64,000 bases of DNA from Flavihumibacter solisilvae (GTDB lineage Bacteria; Bacteroidota; Bacteroidia; Chitinophagales; Chitinophagaceae), in the NCBI RefSeq assembly GCF_000814475.1, contig NZ_JSVC01000018.1:62001-126000 (forward strand), read 5' to 3'. Position numbers and translations under genes: made by a program. The first letter of the stretch is position 1; the number at the start of each line of letters is the position of its first letter. Below are positions 1 through 9,310 of the stretch, piece by piece. A model generated the notes under the pieces. The model searched no databases. It was not told the DNA's origin and saw only the letters and a list, made by a program, of their open reading frames with translations.

Positions 1-510
1 CGACAGGTAACGTTCCTTTAAGATGTTCATATGATGTTGTACATGGCCTGCCATGATATAACAAAGTGCGGCTACGCTTACCGGGTGATTACTTGCAGTA
101 CCTGTTGAGTTGAGTTGTTCGATGTTGAAATCATCAATCATCAGTTCATTGCTTTTGCGCAGTTGCCTGAATTCGCGGATCATGTCTTTCCAGCCGCGGG
201 CTGAGACATCAGTTCTTTCGGCCCAGGTGTTCTCATCAAAACCGGCAAGATGAGTTTCATCATAGCGGGCAATCCGGAGTGCGCGATATGAAAAAACGCG
301 CTCTGCGTCGATGATGTGCTGGACCAGTTGCTTGATCGTCCATTTCCCATCAGCGTACGCATAGTCAATCTTTGAAGCAGGGATGTCGTCGAGCAGCTGG
401 AGGAAGTCCTGGGTGTTTTTTTTGATTGCTTTCCTTACGGATTTGTCCTGCACCAGGCTTACATAATGCTTATAGAAATCTCCATAGACGAGGTTGTATG
501 GCTGCTTCAT
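1..510 (-). CDS. DinB-like family protein (3' end off window)
   Basis: The first 170 residues of a DinB/YfiT-type four-helix protein are visible; the C-terminus lies beyond the left edge. The family holds a divalent metal with a His triad, and here H65 plus the HxxxH pair H156/H160 fit that pattern. Some members are thiol-dependent (for example bacillithiol) transferases, others have no known reaction. A bacillithiol gene (bshC) occurs elsewhere in this window, so a thiol-linked role is possible but is inference. The ATG at 510 is the only sensible start. It is divergent from the lipoprotein gene at 583, with a 72-bp shared upstream region. Confidence 0.75.
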   Translation of the reverse strand, partial: MKQPYNLVYGDFYKHYVSLVQDKSVRKAIKKNTQDFLQLLDDIPASKIDYAYADGKWTIKQLVQHIIDAERVFSYRALRIARYDETHLAGFDENTWAERTDVSARGWKDMIREFRQLRKSNELMIDDFNIEQLNSTGTASNHPVSVAALCYIMAGHVQHHMNILKERYLS

Positions 511-557
511 AACGATAAATTATTTCAAGTGAAATTAGTAAAATTTAATTGCTGCAT

Positions 558-565
558 TATATTTG
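558..565 (+). promoter_or_regulatory. -7 promoter box for the lipoprotein gene
   Basis: TATATTTG matches the Bacteroidota -7 consensus TAnnTTTG perfectly and ends 17 bases before the ATG at 583. No clear TTTG box is visible at the usual -33 distance, so this rests on one element. Confidence 0.4.
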
Positions 566-582
566 GCGTCTAAACCCTATCT

Positions 583-1404
583 ATGATAACTCGTGTACTC
601 TCTGCTACATCAGTGCTGCTCTTTTTTATTTCCTGCTCAAAAGACCCGGTAAACGTTCCCATTAATCCAGTTGGTGAAACTCCGGGATTGCTGATGACTA
701 AACGAATTTTCCAGACTACACTTGCTGACGGCCAGAAGATCATTGATTCATTTGGTTACGTGTATAACGACAAAAGACAGCTCACCCGTGTTACCTATCT
801 CAACCTGGGCACCTATTTTCAACTTGAATACAAAGGTGACCTGGTCAACAAAGCCACCAGTTTCAGGAGTAATGGTGTGAAAATATCAACCCAGGTAAAT
901 GTAATGATATGGGAAGCAGATGGAAGTACGATCAGGTGGGACCAATCCACTGAAGCAACAAACGGAGGAATTGACACAGCATATGTGTACTTCAATTTTG
1001 AAGGCCAGCAATTGCGATCAATACGCAAGTATTTACATGACCAGGTTGACGATCAACCGTACGAAGAACTGGTCCAGTATACTTATGACGCCCAGGGTGG
1101 CCTTGCATATCTCGACCACCAGGTCAACGGAAAGGTAAAGCGGCATTCGGTTGAAAAGAACGATGGAAGAAAAAATCCTTACCGCCTGATGACACCTGCA
1201 TCACTGATGTACCTTACTGGCAACAGCTTGTACACAACCACGCTTACCAGCCCCTTGTATTTAGCCGGAATAAATAACCCCCTTCAGACAGCTGCGGATG
1301 GACGAACAGAAACCTACGGTTATTCCTATAACACCCAGGGATATCCGCTTGCCATGACAATCGGAACCGGTTACCAGGTCTCTTATGAATACACTGAAGA
1401 GTAA
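583..1404 (+). CDS. Putative lipoprotein, YD-repeat/DUF4595-like
   Basis: A 273-residue exported protein. Residues 1-18 form a short signal peptide ending in the lipobox FISC (C18), so it should be lipid-anchored after cleavage. The mature part has several short stretches of the type YxYNxxxxL (around residues 50-60, 135-145, 165-175 and 245-260), like the beta-strand repeats of DUF4595 or YD-repeat lipoproteins of Bacteroidota. No catalytic motif is visible and the function is unknown. It stands alone: upstream is divergent DinB, downstream is a palindromic repeat followed by a convergent subtilase. Confidence 0.7.
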   Translation: MITRVLSATSVLLFFISCSKDPVNVPINPVGETPGLLMTKRIFQTTLADGQKIIDSFGYVYNDKRQLTRVTYLNLGTYFQLEYKGDLVNKATSFRSNGVKISTQVNVMIWEADGSTIRWDQSTEATNGGIDTAYVYFNFEGQQLRSIRKYLHDQVDDQPYEELVQYTYDAQGGLAYLDHQVNGKVKRHSVEKNDGRKNPYRLMTPASLMYLTGNSLYTTTLTSPLYLAGINNPLQTAADGRTETYGYSYNTQGYPLAMTIGTGYQVSYEYTEE

Positions 1405-1443
1405 CAAAAAAAAATTACCCGTCGGGTGCCACCCGTCGGGTAA
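1405..1443 (-). terminator. Hairpin made of two 14-bp repeat units, likely terminator of the subtilase gene
   Basis: Two copies of ACCCGTCGGGT (1417-1427 and 1431-1441) are separated by GCC and flanked by TTA/TAA. Together they fold into one long stem with a single T-T mismatch and a three-base loop. Read on the minus strand, downstream of the subtilase stop at 1481, the hairpin is followed by an unbroken run of T (plus-strand A run 1405-1414), which is the form of an intrinsic terminator. On the plus strand there is no T run. The same unit recurs near 10.8 and 21.5 kb. Confidence 0.6.
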
Positions 1444-1480
1444 AATATGTTGAAAAAACGGAATTTCTTTGAAGTGAGGA

Positions 1481-3193
1481 TTATCCTCGTGAGCCCTGCT
1501 TCAGCTTGGACTTGGGTGCCTTCTTCTTTGAAGGAGCCGTGCCCTTAATGGTTTCGGCGAGTTTCGCTGCCTCGTAGGCATTCAGGAAACCACCTGACTT
1601 GCTGATCTCAGACAGGAATACCATGTCTTCGGAACCGGGTTTTTTCACCTTTTCTGCAGGAGGGGTAGCTGATTTTTCAATCACCATTTTCACTTCCTGA
1701 GGTGTGAGGGTAGGATAGTAGCTTAACAGGAATGCTGCTACTCCTGCTACAACCGGGCTTGCCATACTGGTTCCCTGCTGGTTACCATAAGTGTTCCCGC
1801 CAGGAATTGTTGAATAGATCTTCGTGCCCGGAGCAAATACATCTACTTCGTTCTTACCGTAGTTGGAGAACGATGCTGTATAGCTGCTGAAACCAGGCTC
1901 GGAAAGCGGATCGCTGCTGGCGCCAACTGTGATCCAGTTGCTGGCTTTCTCCTTCACGGCGCGGAGGTTCGCGTTGGGGAAGTTGTCCACTTCATCCACG
2001 TTGGCTCCATCGTTTCCTGCAGCATGTACCAGCAATACGCCTTTTGATTCGGCATATTTAACGGCTTCATCAACCCATTTCTTTTCAGGAGAGAAGCTCT
2101 TACCAAAGCTCATGTTCACCACCTTTGCGCCATTGTCAACCGCATAACGGATAGCAAGGGCCACATCTTTATCATGCTCATCGCCATCAGGAACGGCCCT
2201 GATCATCATGATGCGTACATTGTCGGCAACACCATCCATACCCAGGTCATTGCCGCGCTTTGCTGCAATGATACCGGAAACGTGTGTTCCATGGTAGGGA
2301 GTGCCCGCCATTACATCATTATTACCGTAGAAGCGATCGTTCAAATCGTAGTAGTTATCTTTTACAATTTCACCGCGGTAGTCCTTTGGAGCTTTTTCTG
2401 CAGCTTCCTTCTTTCTTTCTTCACCGCTAACATAATCCTCAAATCCTTCCAGGAATTCCTTGTTGCTGGTTTCCATCATATTGAAGGCCTTGAAGATATA
2501 CAGCATACCGGCCTTTGATTTCTGAGCTTCGGATGTGCTGGGAACCCAGGTTTCGAGGTCTTTCCCGGTGTAGGTGTCTTTTCCCATCGCCTTGGTCAGG
2601 ATGCTGTCATTATTCTGGCTGCTTTCGAGTGCACGTTTCAGGAACAGGAGGTCAGCGCCACCGCCGCCGGCATCACCTTCCACTCTTTCTTTAGCCTTTT
2701 TCCACATTTCGTATTCATCCTTCTCTTCGCCCTGCAGTTTGGAAGCATCGAAGCCCGGAGCAGAATACTTTTCCTTCAGCCTGTGATACACACGGGCACC
2801 TTCGTAGCTGTCCTGCTTCACATTCGTACCATCTTTCCCGCCAAGGAAGTTCCATCCATGGATATCATCCACGTAGCCGTTCTTGTCATCGTCAATGCCG
2901 TTACCGGGAATTTCTTTCGGGTTAACCCACAAAATCGGTTTCAGGTCTTCATGAAGGGTATCAATTCCGGAGTCAATCACCGCAACCACTACGGTTTTGG
3001 ACGTTTTACCTTTAACAAATTCATAGGCTTTGTCCATGCTGATCCCGTAAAATCCATCTGTGGTCTTGTCTGAAAGATGCCATCCTTTGGGGAGTTCCTT
3101 TTTCAAAGGTGCGGTTGTACCTTGTCCGCTTGCCGGGTTGAAACTGAGAGTAGCCATAACAAGTCCGGCAGACAGGAAGAGAAAATGCTTCAT
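1481..3193 (-). CDS. S8 family serine peptidase (subtilase), secreted
   Basis: A 570-residue subtilisin-family endopeptidase. Signal peptide residues 1-23 (ends ASGQ). The catalytic triad is readable: D74 in VIDSGID, H304 in HGTHVSG, S476 in GTSMASP, with the oxyanion Asn N394 in AAGND. The spacing is unusual: about 230 residues separate Asp and His, roughly 150-200 more than in a minimal subtilisin. The insertion (about residues 120-290) is rich in Lys, Glu and Asp and has no recognisable domain. The C-terminal ~25 residues are Lys/Ser/Pro rich. Exported to periplasm or surface; substrate unknown. It stands alone on the minus strand and is probably ended by the hairpin at 1405-1443. Confidence 0.9.
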   Translation of the reverse strand: MKHFLFLSAGLVMATLSFNPASGQGTTAPLKKELPKGWHLSDKTTDGFYGISMDKAYEFVKGKTSKTVVVAVIDSGIDTLHEDLKPILWVNPKEIPGNGIDDDKNGYVDDIHGWNFLGGKDGTNVKQDSYEGARVYHRLKEKYSAPGFDASKLQGEEKDEYEMWKKAKERVEGDAGGGGADLLFLKRALESSQNNDSILTKAMGKDTYTGKDLETWVPSTSEAQKSKAGMLYIFKAFNMMETSNKEFLEGFEDYVSGEERKKEAAEKAPKDYRGEIVKDNYYDLNDRFYGNNDVMAGTPYHGTHVSGIIAAKRGNDLGMDGVADNVRIMMIRAVPDGDEHDKDVALAIRYAVDNGAKVVNMSFGKSFSPEKKWVDEAVKYAESKGVLLVHAAGNDGANVDEVDNFPNANLRAVKEKASNWITVGASSDPLSEPGFSSYTASFSNYGKNEVDVFAPGTKIYSTIPGGNTYGNQQGTSMASPVVAGVAAFLLSYYPTLTPQEVKMVIEKSATPPAEKVKKPGSEDMVFLSEISKSGGFLNAYEAAKLAETIKGTAPSKKKAPKSKLKQGSRG

Positions 3194-3305
3194 GCAGTGC
3201 GAGTTTAATTAATACAAATAGACGCCAATTCGGGTCATGTGGTTTACCGTTCCCGTAATTTTAGCATCTTGTATGCCATTCACGAGAAGATCGATTATAA
3301 TTTTC

Positions 3306-4829
3306 TTAAATATCAAATTTAATGCCCTGGGCCAGTGGTAACTTGTGCGTGTAGTTAATTGTGTTGGTCTGCCGGCGCATATACGCTTTCCAGGCGTCGC
3401 TGCCACTTTCGCGGCCACCGCCCGTTTCCTTTTCACCGCCGAACGCGCCACCGATCTCTGCGCCGCTTGTGCCAATATTAACATTTGCAATGCCGCAATC
3501 ACTACCTGCCTGCGACAGGAATTGTTCTGCCTCGCGCAGGTTTAGGGTCATAATGGCGGATGAGAGTCCCTGTGGCACATCATTCTGAAACGAAATTGCT
3601 TCGTCGATATTGCTGTACCTGATCAGGTAAAGGATGGGAGCGAAGGTTTCGTGCTGAACTATGGCGAAGTGGTTTTTCACCTCGGCGATGCAGGGCTTTA
3701 CATAACAGCCGCTTTCGTAGCCGTCGCCCTCGAGTACACCGCCTTCAACGATGAAATTGCCGCCTTCCTGTTTGCACTTTTCGATGGATTCCTGGTATTG
3801 GCGGACTGCATCCCGGTCAATGAGCGGTCCCACGTGGTTGTGCTGGTCGAGCGGATCGCCTATCCGAAGCTGGTTGTATGCATTTACCAGTTTATCGCGG
3901 AAAGCATCATATACCGAGTCGTGAATGATCAGGCGGCGGGTTGATGTGCATCTTTGTCCTGCCGTACCCACAGCCCCAAATACTGCACCTATTAATGCCA
4001 TATCAAGATCGGCTTCACTTGAAATTATAATTGCATTATTGCCGCCGAGTTCGAGTATGCTTTTCCCTAGTCTTGCACCCACTGCGGCACCCACTGCCTT
4101 GCCCATGCGTGTTGAGCCGGTTGCAGAGATCAGTGGAATGCGGGTATCGCTTGCCAGCCATTCGCCAAGTTCACGACCACCGTTTACGATCGTGCTCACG
4201 CCTTCCGGAACCAGGTTCCTGGTGAAGACTTCATTCACAATATTCTGGCAGGCTATTGAACAGAGGGGAACTTTTTCGGAGGGTTTCCAGATGCAGACAT
4301 CACCGCAGACCCAGGCCAGCATGGAATTCCAGGCCCATACCGCAACAGGGAAGTTGAAGGCGGAAATAACGCCAACTATGCCCAGTGGGTGCCACTGTTC
4401 ATACATCCGGTGGCCGGGCCTTTCGCTGTGCATGGATAGTCCGTATAACTGGCGGGAAAGACCAACCGCGAAGTCGCAGATATCGATCATTTCCTGCACC
4501 TCGCCAAGGCCTTCCTGGAGGCTCTTGCCCATTTCGTAGGAAACAAGCTGGCCAAGTGCTGACTTCTTTGCCCGCAGAGCTTCACCGATCTGCCGAACGA
4601 TCTCCCCACGTTTTGGAGCCGGCCAGGTGCGCCATTCAATAAAGGCGGCTGCGGCGCTTTGAATCACTTCTTCATAACCGGCCTTATCTGTTTCGACCAC
4701 CGATCCGATCAGGTTGCCATCAACAGGAGAATAAGAGTTGATTACAGATCCGGTGGTATTGATCCAGTTGGACCCGGTAGAAGTGCCCAGGTTTTTATCA
4801 GCAATACCTAATTCTTTCAGGAATTCCAT
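3306..4829 (-). CDS. Aldehyde dehydrogenase, ALDH7/antiquitin-like (aminoadipate-semialdehyde type)
   Basis: A 507-residue NAD(P)-dependent aldehyde dehydrogenase, full length for the family. The general base E260 lies in LELGGNNA and the nucleophile C294 in GTAGQRCTSTRR. The GGNNAII and GQRCTSTRRL strings are typical of ALDH7 (antiquitin, piperideine-6-carboxylate/alpha-aminoadipate-semialdehyde dehydrogenase), which oxidises the semialdehyde formed in lysine catabolism. The substrate is inferred from this resemblance only, since no other lysine-degradation gene is nearby. Cytoplasmic. Upstream, on the minus strand, a perfect -7 box TACCTTTG (4851-4858) sits 21 bases before the ATG, so it is probably transcribed on its own. 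Confidence 0.85.
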   Translation of the reverse strand: MEFLKELGIADKNLGTSTGSNWINTTGSVINSYSPVDGNLIGSVVETDKAGYEEVIQSAAAAFIEWRTWPAPKRGEIVRQIGEALRAKKSALGQLVSYEMGKSLQEGLGEVQEMIDICDFAVGLSRQLYGLSMHSERPGHRMYEQWHPLGIVGVISAFNFPVAVWAWNSMLAWVCGDVCIWKPSEKVPLCSIACQNIVNEVFTRNLVPEGVSTIVNGGRELGEWLASDTRIPLISATGSTRMGKAVGAAVGARLGKSILELGGNNAIIISSEADLDMALIGAVFGAVGTAGQRCTSTRRLIIHDSVYDAFRDKLVNAYNQLRIGDPLDQHNHVGPLIDRDAVRQYQESIEKCKQEGGNFIVEGGVLEGDGYESGCYVKPCIAEVKNHFAIVQHETFAPILYLIRYSNIDEAISFQNDVPQGLSSAIMTLNLREAEQFLSQAGSDCGIANVNIGTSGAEIGGAFGGEKETGGGRESGSDAWKAYMRRQTNTINYTHKLPLAQGIKFDI

Positions 4830-4850
4830 GACAAGCTATTTTTTAGCGGC

Positions 4851-4858
4851 CAAAGGTA
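4851..4858 (-). promoter_or_regulatory. -7 promoter box for the ALDH7-like gene
   Basis: The minus strand reads TACCTTTG, a perfect match to TAnnTTTG, ending 21 bases before the ATG at 4829. No convincing -33 TTTG was seen. Confidence 0.45.
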
Positions 4859-4918
4859 AGGAATAGTATTGTGGTTGGACTGCGGTATTGTGGCAGCAGT
4901 GAATGAGTGTCCCCGCAC

Positions 4919-5734
4919 TTAATATTGCTCCTGGTCATTGGGGAAATCCACTGAACGTACGTCTTTAACATATTGCTGTACGGCCTGGGTTATCTGCTCA
5001 TGCAGGTTCAGGTACTTGCGGAGGAAACGGGGATTGAATTCATTATTGATCCCCAGCATGTCATGCATCACGAGCACCTGTCCATCGCAGAAATGACCCG
5101 CACCAATTCCAATGGTAGGAATATGCAGGCTTTCAGAAACGACCTTGGCCAGCTGCGCCGGGATCTTTTCCAGCACGATTGCAAAACAACCCGCTTCCTG
5201 CAGTGCAAGGGCATCACGCTTAAGCTTTTCTGCTTCTGCTTCTTCCTTTGCCCTTACCGTATAGGTGCCGAATTTATAAATGGATTGCGGGGTCAGTCCG
5301 AGGTGGCCCATTACAGGAATGCCAGCATTCACGATCCTGCGGATGCTGTCGGCAACTTCTTCACCACCTTCAAGTTTGATGCTGTGACCACCAGTCTCCT
5401 TCATCATGCGGATAGCAGAAGCCAGCGCGATATCGGAGTTCGACTGGTATGCACCAAACGGCAGGTCAACAACCACGAGGCAACGGTCAATACCCCTCAC
5501 GACACACTGGGCATGATAGATCATCTGGTCGAGGGTAATGGGGACAGTCGTCTCATGCCCGGCCATAACATTACTTGCCGAGTCTCCCACCAGGATAACA
5601 TCAATGCCCGCCGCATCAAAGATGCGAGCGAATGAATAATCGTATGCAGTGATCATGGAGATCTTTTCACCGGCCGCCTTCATTTTGAGAAGGGTGTTGG
5701 TGGTGACCTTTTTTACTTCGTGATGAACAGACAT
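4919..5734 (-). CDS. panB: 3-methyl-2-oxobutanoate hydroxymethyltransferase
   Basis: A 271-residue PanB, normal length. It transfers a hydroxymethyl group from methylene-tetrahydrofolate to 2-oxoisovalerate, giving ketopantoate, the first committed step to pantothenate and coenzyme A. Characteristic stretches are [19 protein letters not shown] near residue 30, the metal-binding LVGDSASNV, the GGEEVADSI segment, and GHLGLTPQS, followed by [15 protein letters not shown]. Cytoplasmic, (beta/alpha)8 barrel. It lies 23 bp downstream of ppx on the same strand and is probably the last gene of a ppk1-ppx-panB transcript. No panC or panD is nearby. Confidence 0.95.
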   Translation of the reverse strand: MSVHHEVKKVTTNTLLKMKAAGEKISMITAYDYSFARIFDAAGIDVILVGDSASNVMAGHETTVPITLDQMIYHAQCVVRGIDRCLVVVDLPFGAYQSNSDIALASAIRMMKETGGHSIKLEGGEEVADSIRRIVNAGIPVMGHLGLTPQSIYKFGTYTVRAKEEAEAEKLKRDALALQEAGCFAIVLEKIPAQLAKVVSESLHIPTIGIGAGHFCDGQVLVMHDMLGINNEFNPRFLRKYLNLHEQITQAVQQYVKDVRSVDFPNDQEQY

Positions 5735-5757
5735 TGTGAGTTTTTGAGAGTGGAAAA

Positions 5758-6645
5758 TTATTGCGATTGCCGGACTTTTTCATAAAGAATATGGATAAGT
5801 CCGTCAGCGAGCCCGATCTTGGGTACATAGATCTCGCGGGCATCGGCCCATCGCATAACGTTAACGTATATACTAAGCGCCGGCACAATTACGTCGGCGC
5901 GGTCTTCGCGAAGGTTGTACAGCCGCATCCTGTCTTCAACAGAAAAGCTGCTCAATTCCTTATGATAGTCTTTCAGCAGTTCCAGCGGCAGTGGCTTGCC
6001 ATCTTTTTTCTTTGAAAGAGAAAACACCTTGTTGATATTCCCGCCTGAACCGATGCAGGTGATCTCTTTGAAACCTTTGGTCTGCATGCGGATATAATCC
6101 TTCATCTTATCCCACAATTCATCAGGAACCTGGTTCTTCAACAGGCGGATGGTGCCGATATTAAATGATTCCTTAAAGATGAGTTTGTTATCGCTGAAAA
6201 AAGTGAGCTCTGTACTGCCACCGCCCACATCAATGTAGAGGTAGGAGTGATCCGTATCCATGTTTTCGGCGATATGATTCTCATAAATGAACGATGCTTC
6301 TTCGTCGCCGCTGATCACTTTTATTTCAATACCCGTTTCTTTCAACACGCGATCGATGATGCGGTTTGAATTTTTTGCATCACGCATCGCCGAAGTGGCA
6401 CATGCAATGTAATGCTTCACTCCATACACATCGATCAATGCGCGGTATGCCTTAATTGTTTTGAGAATATGGTCTTCCTTTTCCGGGGAAATGGACTGGG
6501 TTTCAAAAACGTCAAAACCAAGCCTGAGGGGCACTCTTACCAGGTTAAGCTTATTGAACCGGTTTCCGCCGGTTCCATCCTGCACCACATCTGTAATGAG
6601 CAGGCGGGCGGCATTACTGCCTATGTCGATTGCTGCGAGTCTCAA
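5758..6645 (-). CDS. Ppx/GppA family phosphatase (exopolyphosphatase-like)
   Basis: A 295-residue protein of the ASKHA fold, with the Ppx/GppA N-terminal signature [14 protein letters not shown] at residues 4-17, the phosphate-binding DVGGGSTEL near residue 140 and [10 protein letters not shown] near 200. It is the short, two-domain form, lacking the C-terminal HD extension of E. coli Ppx. Such enzymes remove terminal phosphate from polyphosphate or pppGpp. The 4-bp overlap with ppk1 upstream (ATGA type) couples it to the polyphosphate synthase and favours polyphosphate as substrate; that choice is inference. Confidence 0.9.
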   Translation of the reverse strand: MRLAAIDIGSNAARLLITDVVQDGTGGNRFNKLNLVRVPLRLGFDVFETQSISPEKEDHILKTIKAYRALIDVYGVKHYIACATSAMRDAKNSNRIIDRVLKETGIEIKVISGDEEASFIYENHIAENMDTDHSYLYIDVGGGSTELTFFSDNKLIFKESFNIGTIRLLKNQVPDELWDKMKDYIRMQTKGFKEITCIGSGGNINKVFSLSKKKDGKPLPLELLKDYHKELSSFSVEDRMRLYNLREDRADVIVPALSIYVNVMRWADAREIYVPKIGLADGLIHILYEKVRQSQ

Positions 6646-8789
6646 AGTGTTTCTTCAATTTTTAACGCCTCGGCTGTGGGGGCCATCGGGGTTGCCGGTG
6701 TTTCTTCAAAAACAATGGCTTTACTTTTCTTCGACAGGAGATAACTGTACAATTCGAGCTGTGACCTGACCTTCTTTCCATCCGTTCGCACATATTGATT
6801 GCTCAGTGCATTGTCCAGCACCCTTGCCTTTACATTATCGTTCAGCTGGATAGCCATCATATTCTTCAACACTTTGCGGATACTTTCATCAAACACAGGG
6901 CATGTTACCTCAACGCGGTGATCCAGGTTTCTTACCATCCAGTCGGCCGAAGATATATAAACTTTTTCTTTGCCGCCGTTGTGGAATGCAAACACCCGCG
7001 CATGCTCCAGGTATTCATCGATGATACTGATGGCCTTGATTGGCTTGCGGAATTTTTTACCCTCTGCATACATACAGAAGATGCCACGGACAATCAGGCT
7101 TACGGGAACGCCTGCCCGTGCGGCTTCGGTGAGTTTATCAATCAGGATTTCATCCGAAAGTGAATTCATTTTCAGGATGATCCCCGAAGGTTTTTTCTTT
7201 TTTGCTGCCCTGATCTCCTGGCCGATAAGTTTCAGCAATTCACGCCTTAGTGTCCCAGGGCATGGCAATAAGGTCTTGCAACCTTTCAGGATGTCGGGAT
7301 GTGTCTTATGTTTTTCGATGTACAGGAAGACGCGGTTGATATCTGCCATGATGCCACGGTGCGATGTAAGCAGGCAGTGATCGCCATAGATCTTTGAAGT
7401 GGACTCATTTAGGTTGCCGGTGCTTACAAATCCATATTGGATGGTCCGGTTCTGGATCCGTTTGCGGATGATACAGAGCTTGGCATGGATCTTCATATTC
7501 GGAATGCCCAGCAGCACTTTCACGCCTTCTTCTTCAAGCCTTTCTTTCCATTCCATATTGGCTTCTTCTTCGAAGCGTGCACGTAGTTCCAGCATCACCG
7601 TAACCATTTTGCCGTTACGAACGGCATTGATGAGTGCGTTCACGATCTTGCTGTTTGAGGCAAGCCGGTACGCGGTTATTTTGATGGAAACGACGTCCGG
7701 GTCAATGGCAGCTTCCCGCAGCAGTTCGATCACCGGGTTAAAGGAATGATAGGGGAAACTGAGCATGACGTCATTATGCAGGATCGCATCCGTGACCCGT
7801 TGTGTACCCGTGAGCAGTGGATGCAGGAAGGGCTTCCTGCGCTGCGACCTTTTGGGAAATACGTCCGGAAAATCCATAAAATGACGGAAATTATGGATCC
7901 GTCCACCCGGAATGAGGTTATCCTTCCGGGCCAGGTTCATTCTTCGCATCAGGAATTCCAGCAGGCCTGAGTCCATCTCCTTATCGTACACGAAACGCAC
8001 CGGCTTGCCCTTGCGGCGGTTCCGCACACCTTTTTCGATCTTCTGGATCAGCGAAGTGGAAATGTCATTGTCGATATCGATCTCAGCGTCCTTGGTGACT
8101 TTAAACACCCAGGAATCGTATTTATCATACCCGAAATAGGAGAAGATGGCGGGAATGTTGAAGCGGATGATGTCCTCCAGCAGGATTATATGATTTTCGC
8201 CTGCTGGTGCCGGTAATTGTACGAACCTGCCCAGTGCTTTCGACGGCACTTCGATCAGGGCGTATTTCTGCTCAAATGCGGTATTCTGGCGGGTCATGAC
8301 TACGCCCAGGTAAATGGATTTATCGCGCAGGTAGGGGAGCTGGGGGATCTGCTCGATCATCAGGGGAATGGTGTTGACCCTCACTTCCTCCTCGAAATAC
8401 TGCTTCACGAACACTTTCTGTTCGCGGTTCAGTTGTTTTTCGGTGACCAGGAAGATCTTCTCCTTTTCCATTTCGAGCCGGATATTCTCCCAGATATGGT
8501 TGAATTCGCTCTGCTGCCGGAGTACCAGGATCATGATCTCTTCAAGGATCTTGTCGGGCGACTGCTCCAGGTGCATGTTCAGTTTCACTTTCTTACCCCC
8601 GAATTCGATCATGCGCCGCAGGGTTGCTACCCGGACCCGGAAGAATTCGTCCAGGTTATTCGAAAATATGCCTAAGAACCGGATCCTTTCCCGTAGTGGC
8701 ACAGTGGCGTCGGCCGCCTCCTGCAGCACCCGGGCGTTGAATGATAACCAGCTGATGTCGCGGGGGATGAGCTTTCTCTTATTGTCCAT
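6642..8789 (-). CDS. ppk1: Polyphosphate kinase 1
   Basis: A 715-residue PPK1, full length. It reversibly polymerises the gamma-phosphate of ATP into polyphosphate. The four-domain order is intact: N domain (RDISWLSFNARVLQEA, residues 10-25), head domain (to ~310), then two phospholipase-D-like C domains. The autophosphorylated histidine is H435 in NMKIHAKLCII, and the C2 domain contains the SSADWMVRNLDHRVEV stretch near 630. The gene overlaps ppx by 4 bp. The start at 8789 (MDNKRKLIPRDISW) matches the family N-terminus. Divergent from the ribosomal-protein operon across a 236-bp region. Confidence 0.97.
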   Translation of the reverse strand: MDNKRKLIPRDISWLSFNARVLQEAADATVPLRERIRFLGIFSNNLDEFFRVRVATLRRMIEFGGKKVKLNMHLEQSPDKILEEIMILVLRQQSEFNHIWENIRLEMEKEKIFLVTEKQLNREQKVFVKQYFEEEVRVNTIPLMIEQIPQLPYLRDKSIYLGVVMTRQNTAFEQKYALIEVPSKALGRFVQLPAPAGENHIILLEDIIRFNIPAIFSYFGYDKYDSWVFKVTKDAEIDIDNDISTSLIQKIEKGVRNRRKGKPVRFVYDKEMDSGLLEFLMRRMNLARKDNLIPGGRIHNFRHFMDFPDVFPKRSQRRKPFLHPLLTGTQRVTDAILHNDVMLSFPYHSFNPVIELLREAAIDPDVVSIKITAYRLASNSKIVNALINAVRNGKMVTVMLELRARFEEEANMEWKERLEEEGVKVLLGIPNMKIHAKLCIIRKRIQNRTIQYGFVSTGNLNESTSKIYGDHCLLTSHRGIMADINRVFLYIEKHKTHPDILKGCKTLLPCPGTLRRELLKLIGQEIRAAKKKKPSGIILKMNSLSDEILIDKLTEAARAGVPVSLIVRGIFCMYAEGKKFRKPIKAISIIDEYLEHARVFAFHNGGKEKVYISSADWMVRNLDHRVEVTCPVFDESIRKVLKNMMAIQLNDNVKARVLDNALSNQYVRTDGKKVRSQLELYSYLLSKKSKAIVFEETPATPMAPTAEALKIEETL

Positions 8790-8914
8790 TCCTATCTGCC
8801 TTTGGCCCTCAAATTAGGCAAATGTCTGCGCGCCCCCGAATTCAAAATTGAAAATAATAGTTTAAAAAGGGCGGATTGTGATCAGCCGGGGTGGGCCGGG
8901 TCGTCCCAATGGCC

Positions 8915-8935
8915 TATTTTTGCACCCGGCCGGGT
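8915..8935 (+). promoter_or_regulatory. Upstream -7 box followed by a 12-bp palindrome in the ppk1/rpmB spacer
   Basis: TATTTTTG (8915-8922) is a perfect TAnnTTTG box; two bases later comes the perfect palindrome ACCCGGCCGGGT (8924-8935), placed about where transcription would begin. It may be a second promoter for rpmB with a 5' hairpin or an operator. It differs from the 14-bp repeat unit found elsewhere in its centre. Function unproven. Confidence 0.3.
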
Positions 8936-8969
8936 AAACGGACGGACCGCGCCGAGAATATTTTTGAAT

Positions 8970-9004
8970 TTTGAATTTTTCCTTTTGATTTTTCCCTACC
9001 TTTG
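8970..9004 (+). promoter_or_regulatory. Promoter of the rpmB-rpmG-DUF4295-ftsY block
   Basis: TTTG (8970-8973) and TACCTTTG (8997-9004) match the Bacteroidota -33 and -7 elements with 23 bp between them, slightly longer than usual. The -7 box ends 21 bases before the rpmB ATG. The AT-rich stretch from 8957 to 8996 fits a strong ribosomal-protein promoter. Confidence 0.55.
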
Positions 9005-9025
9005 CCGTCCTAAATTTTGACAGTC

Positions 9026-9262
9026 ATGGCTAGAGTATGTCAGGTTACGGGTAAAACGCCGATCACTGGTCACCGCGTATCTCACTCGAATATCAAGACA
9101 AAGCGCAGGTTCCTTCCGAATCTGCTGACAAAGAAGTTCTATTTGGCAGAAGAAGACAAGTGGATAACACTGAAACTTTCTGCTGAGGGACTGCGGACCA
9201 TTAACAAGAATGGTTTGTATTCAGTAGTAAAGGACCTGAGAGCAAAAGGAGCTAAAATCTAA
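9026..9262 (+). CDS. rpmB: 50S ribosomal protein L28
   Basis: A 78-residue L28 starting [12 protein letters not shown]. The ATG at 9026 is chosen over an in-frame TTG nine bases earlier because L28 begins with this string and the promoter's -7 box ends at 9004. The [17 protein letters not shown] segment is typical. Part of the large ribosomal subunit near the E site. First gene of a compact block with rpmG, DUF4295 and ftsY. Confidence 0.97.
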   Translation: MARVCQVTGKTPITGHRVSHSNIKTKRRFLPNLLTKKFYLAEEDKWITLKLSAEGLRTINKNGLYSVVKDLRAKGAKI

Positions 9263-9310
9263 TTTACCCTTCGTTCCGGACTCCGGAATAAATTATAAAA
9301 TTGATTAACA

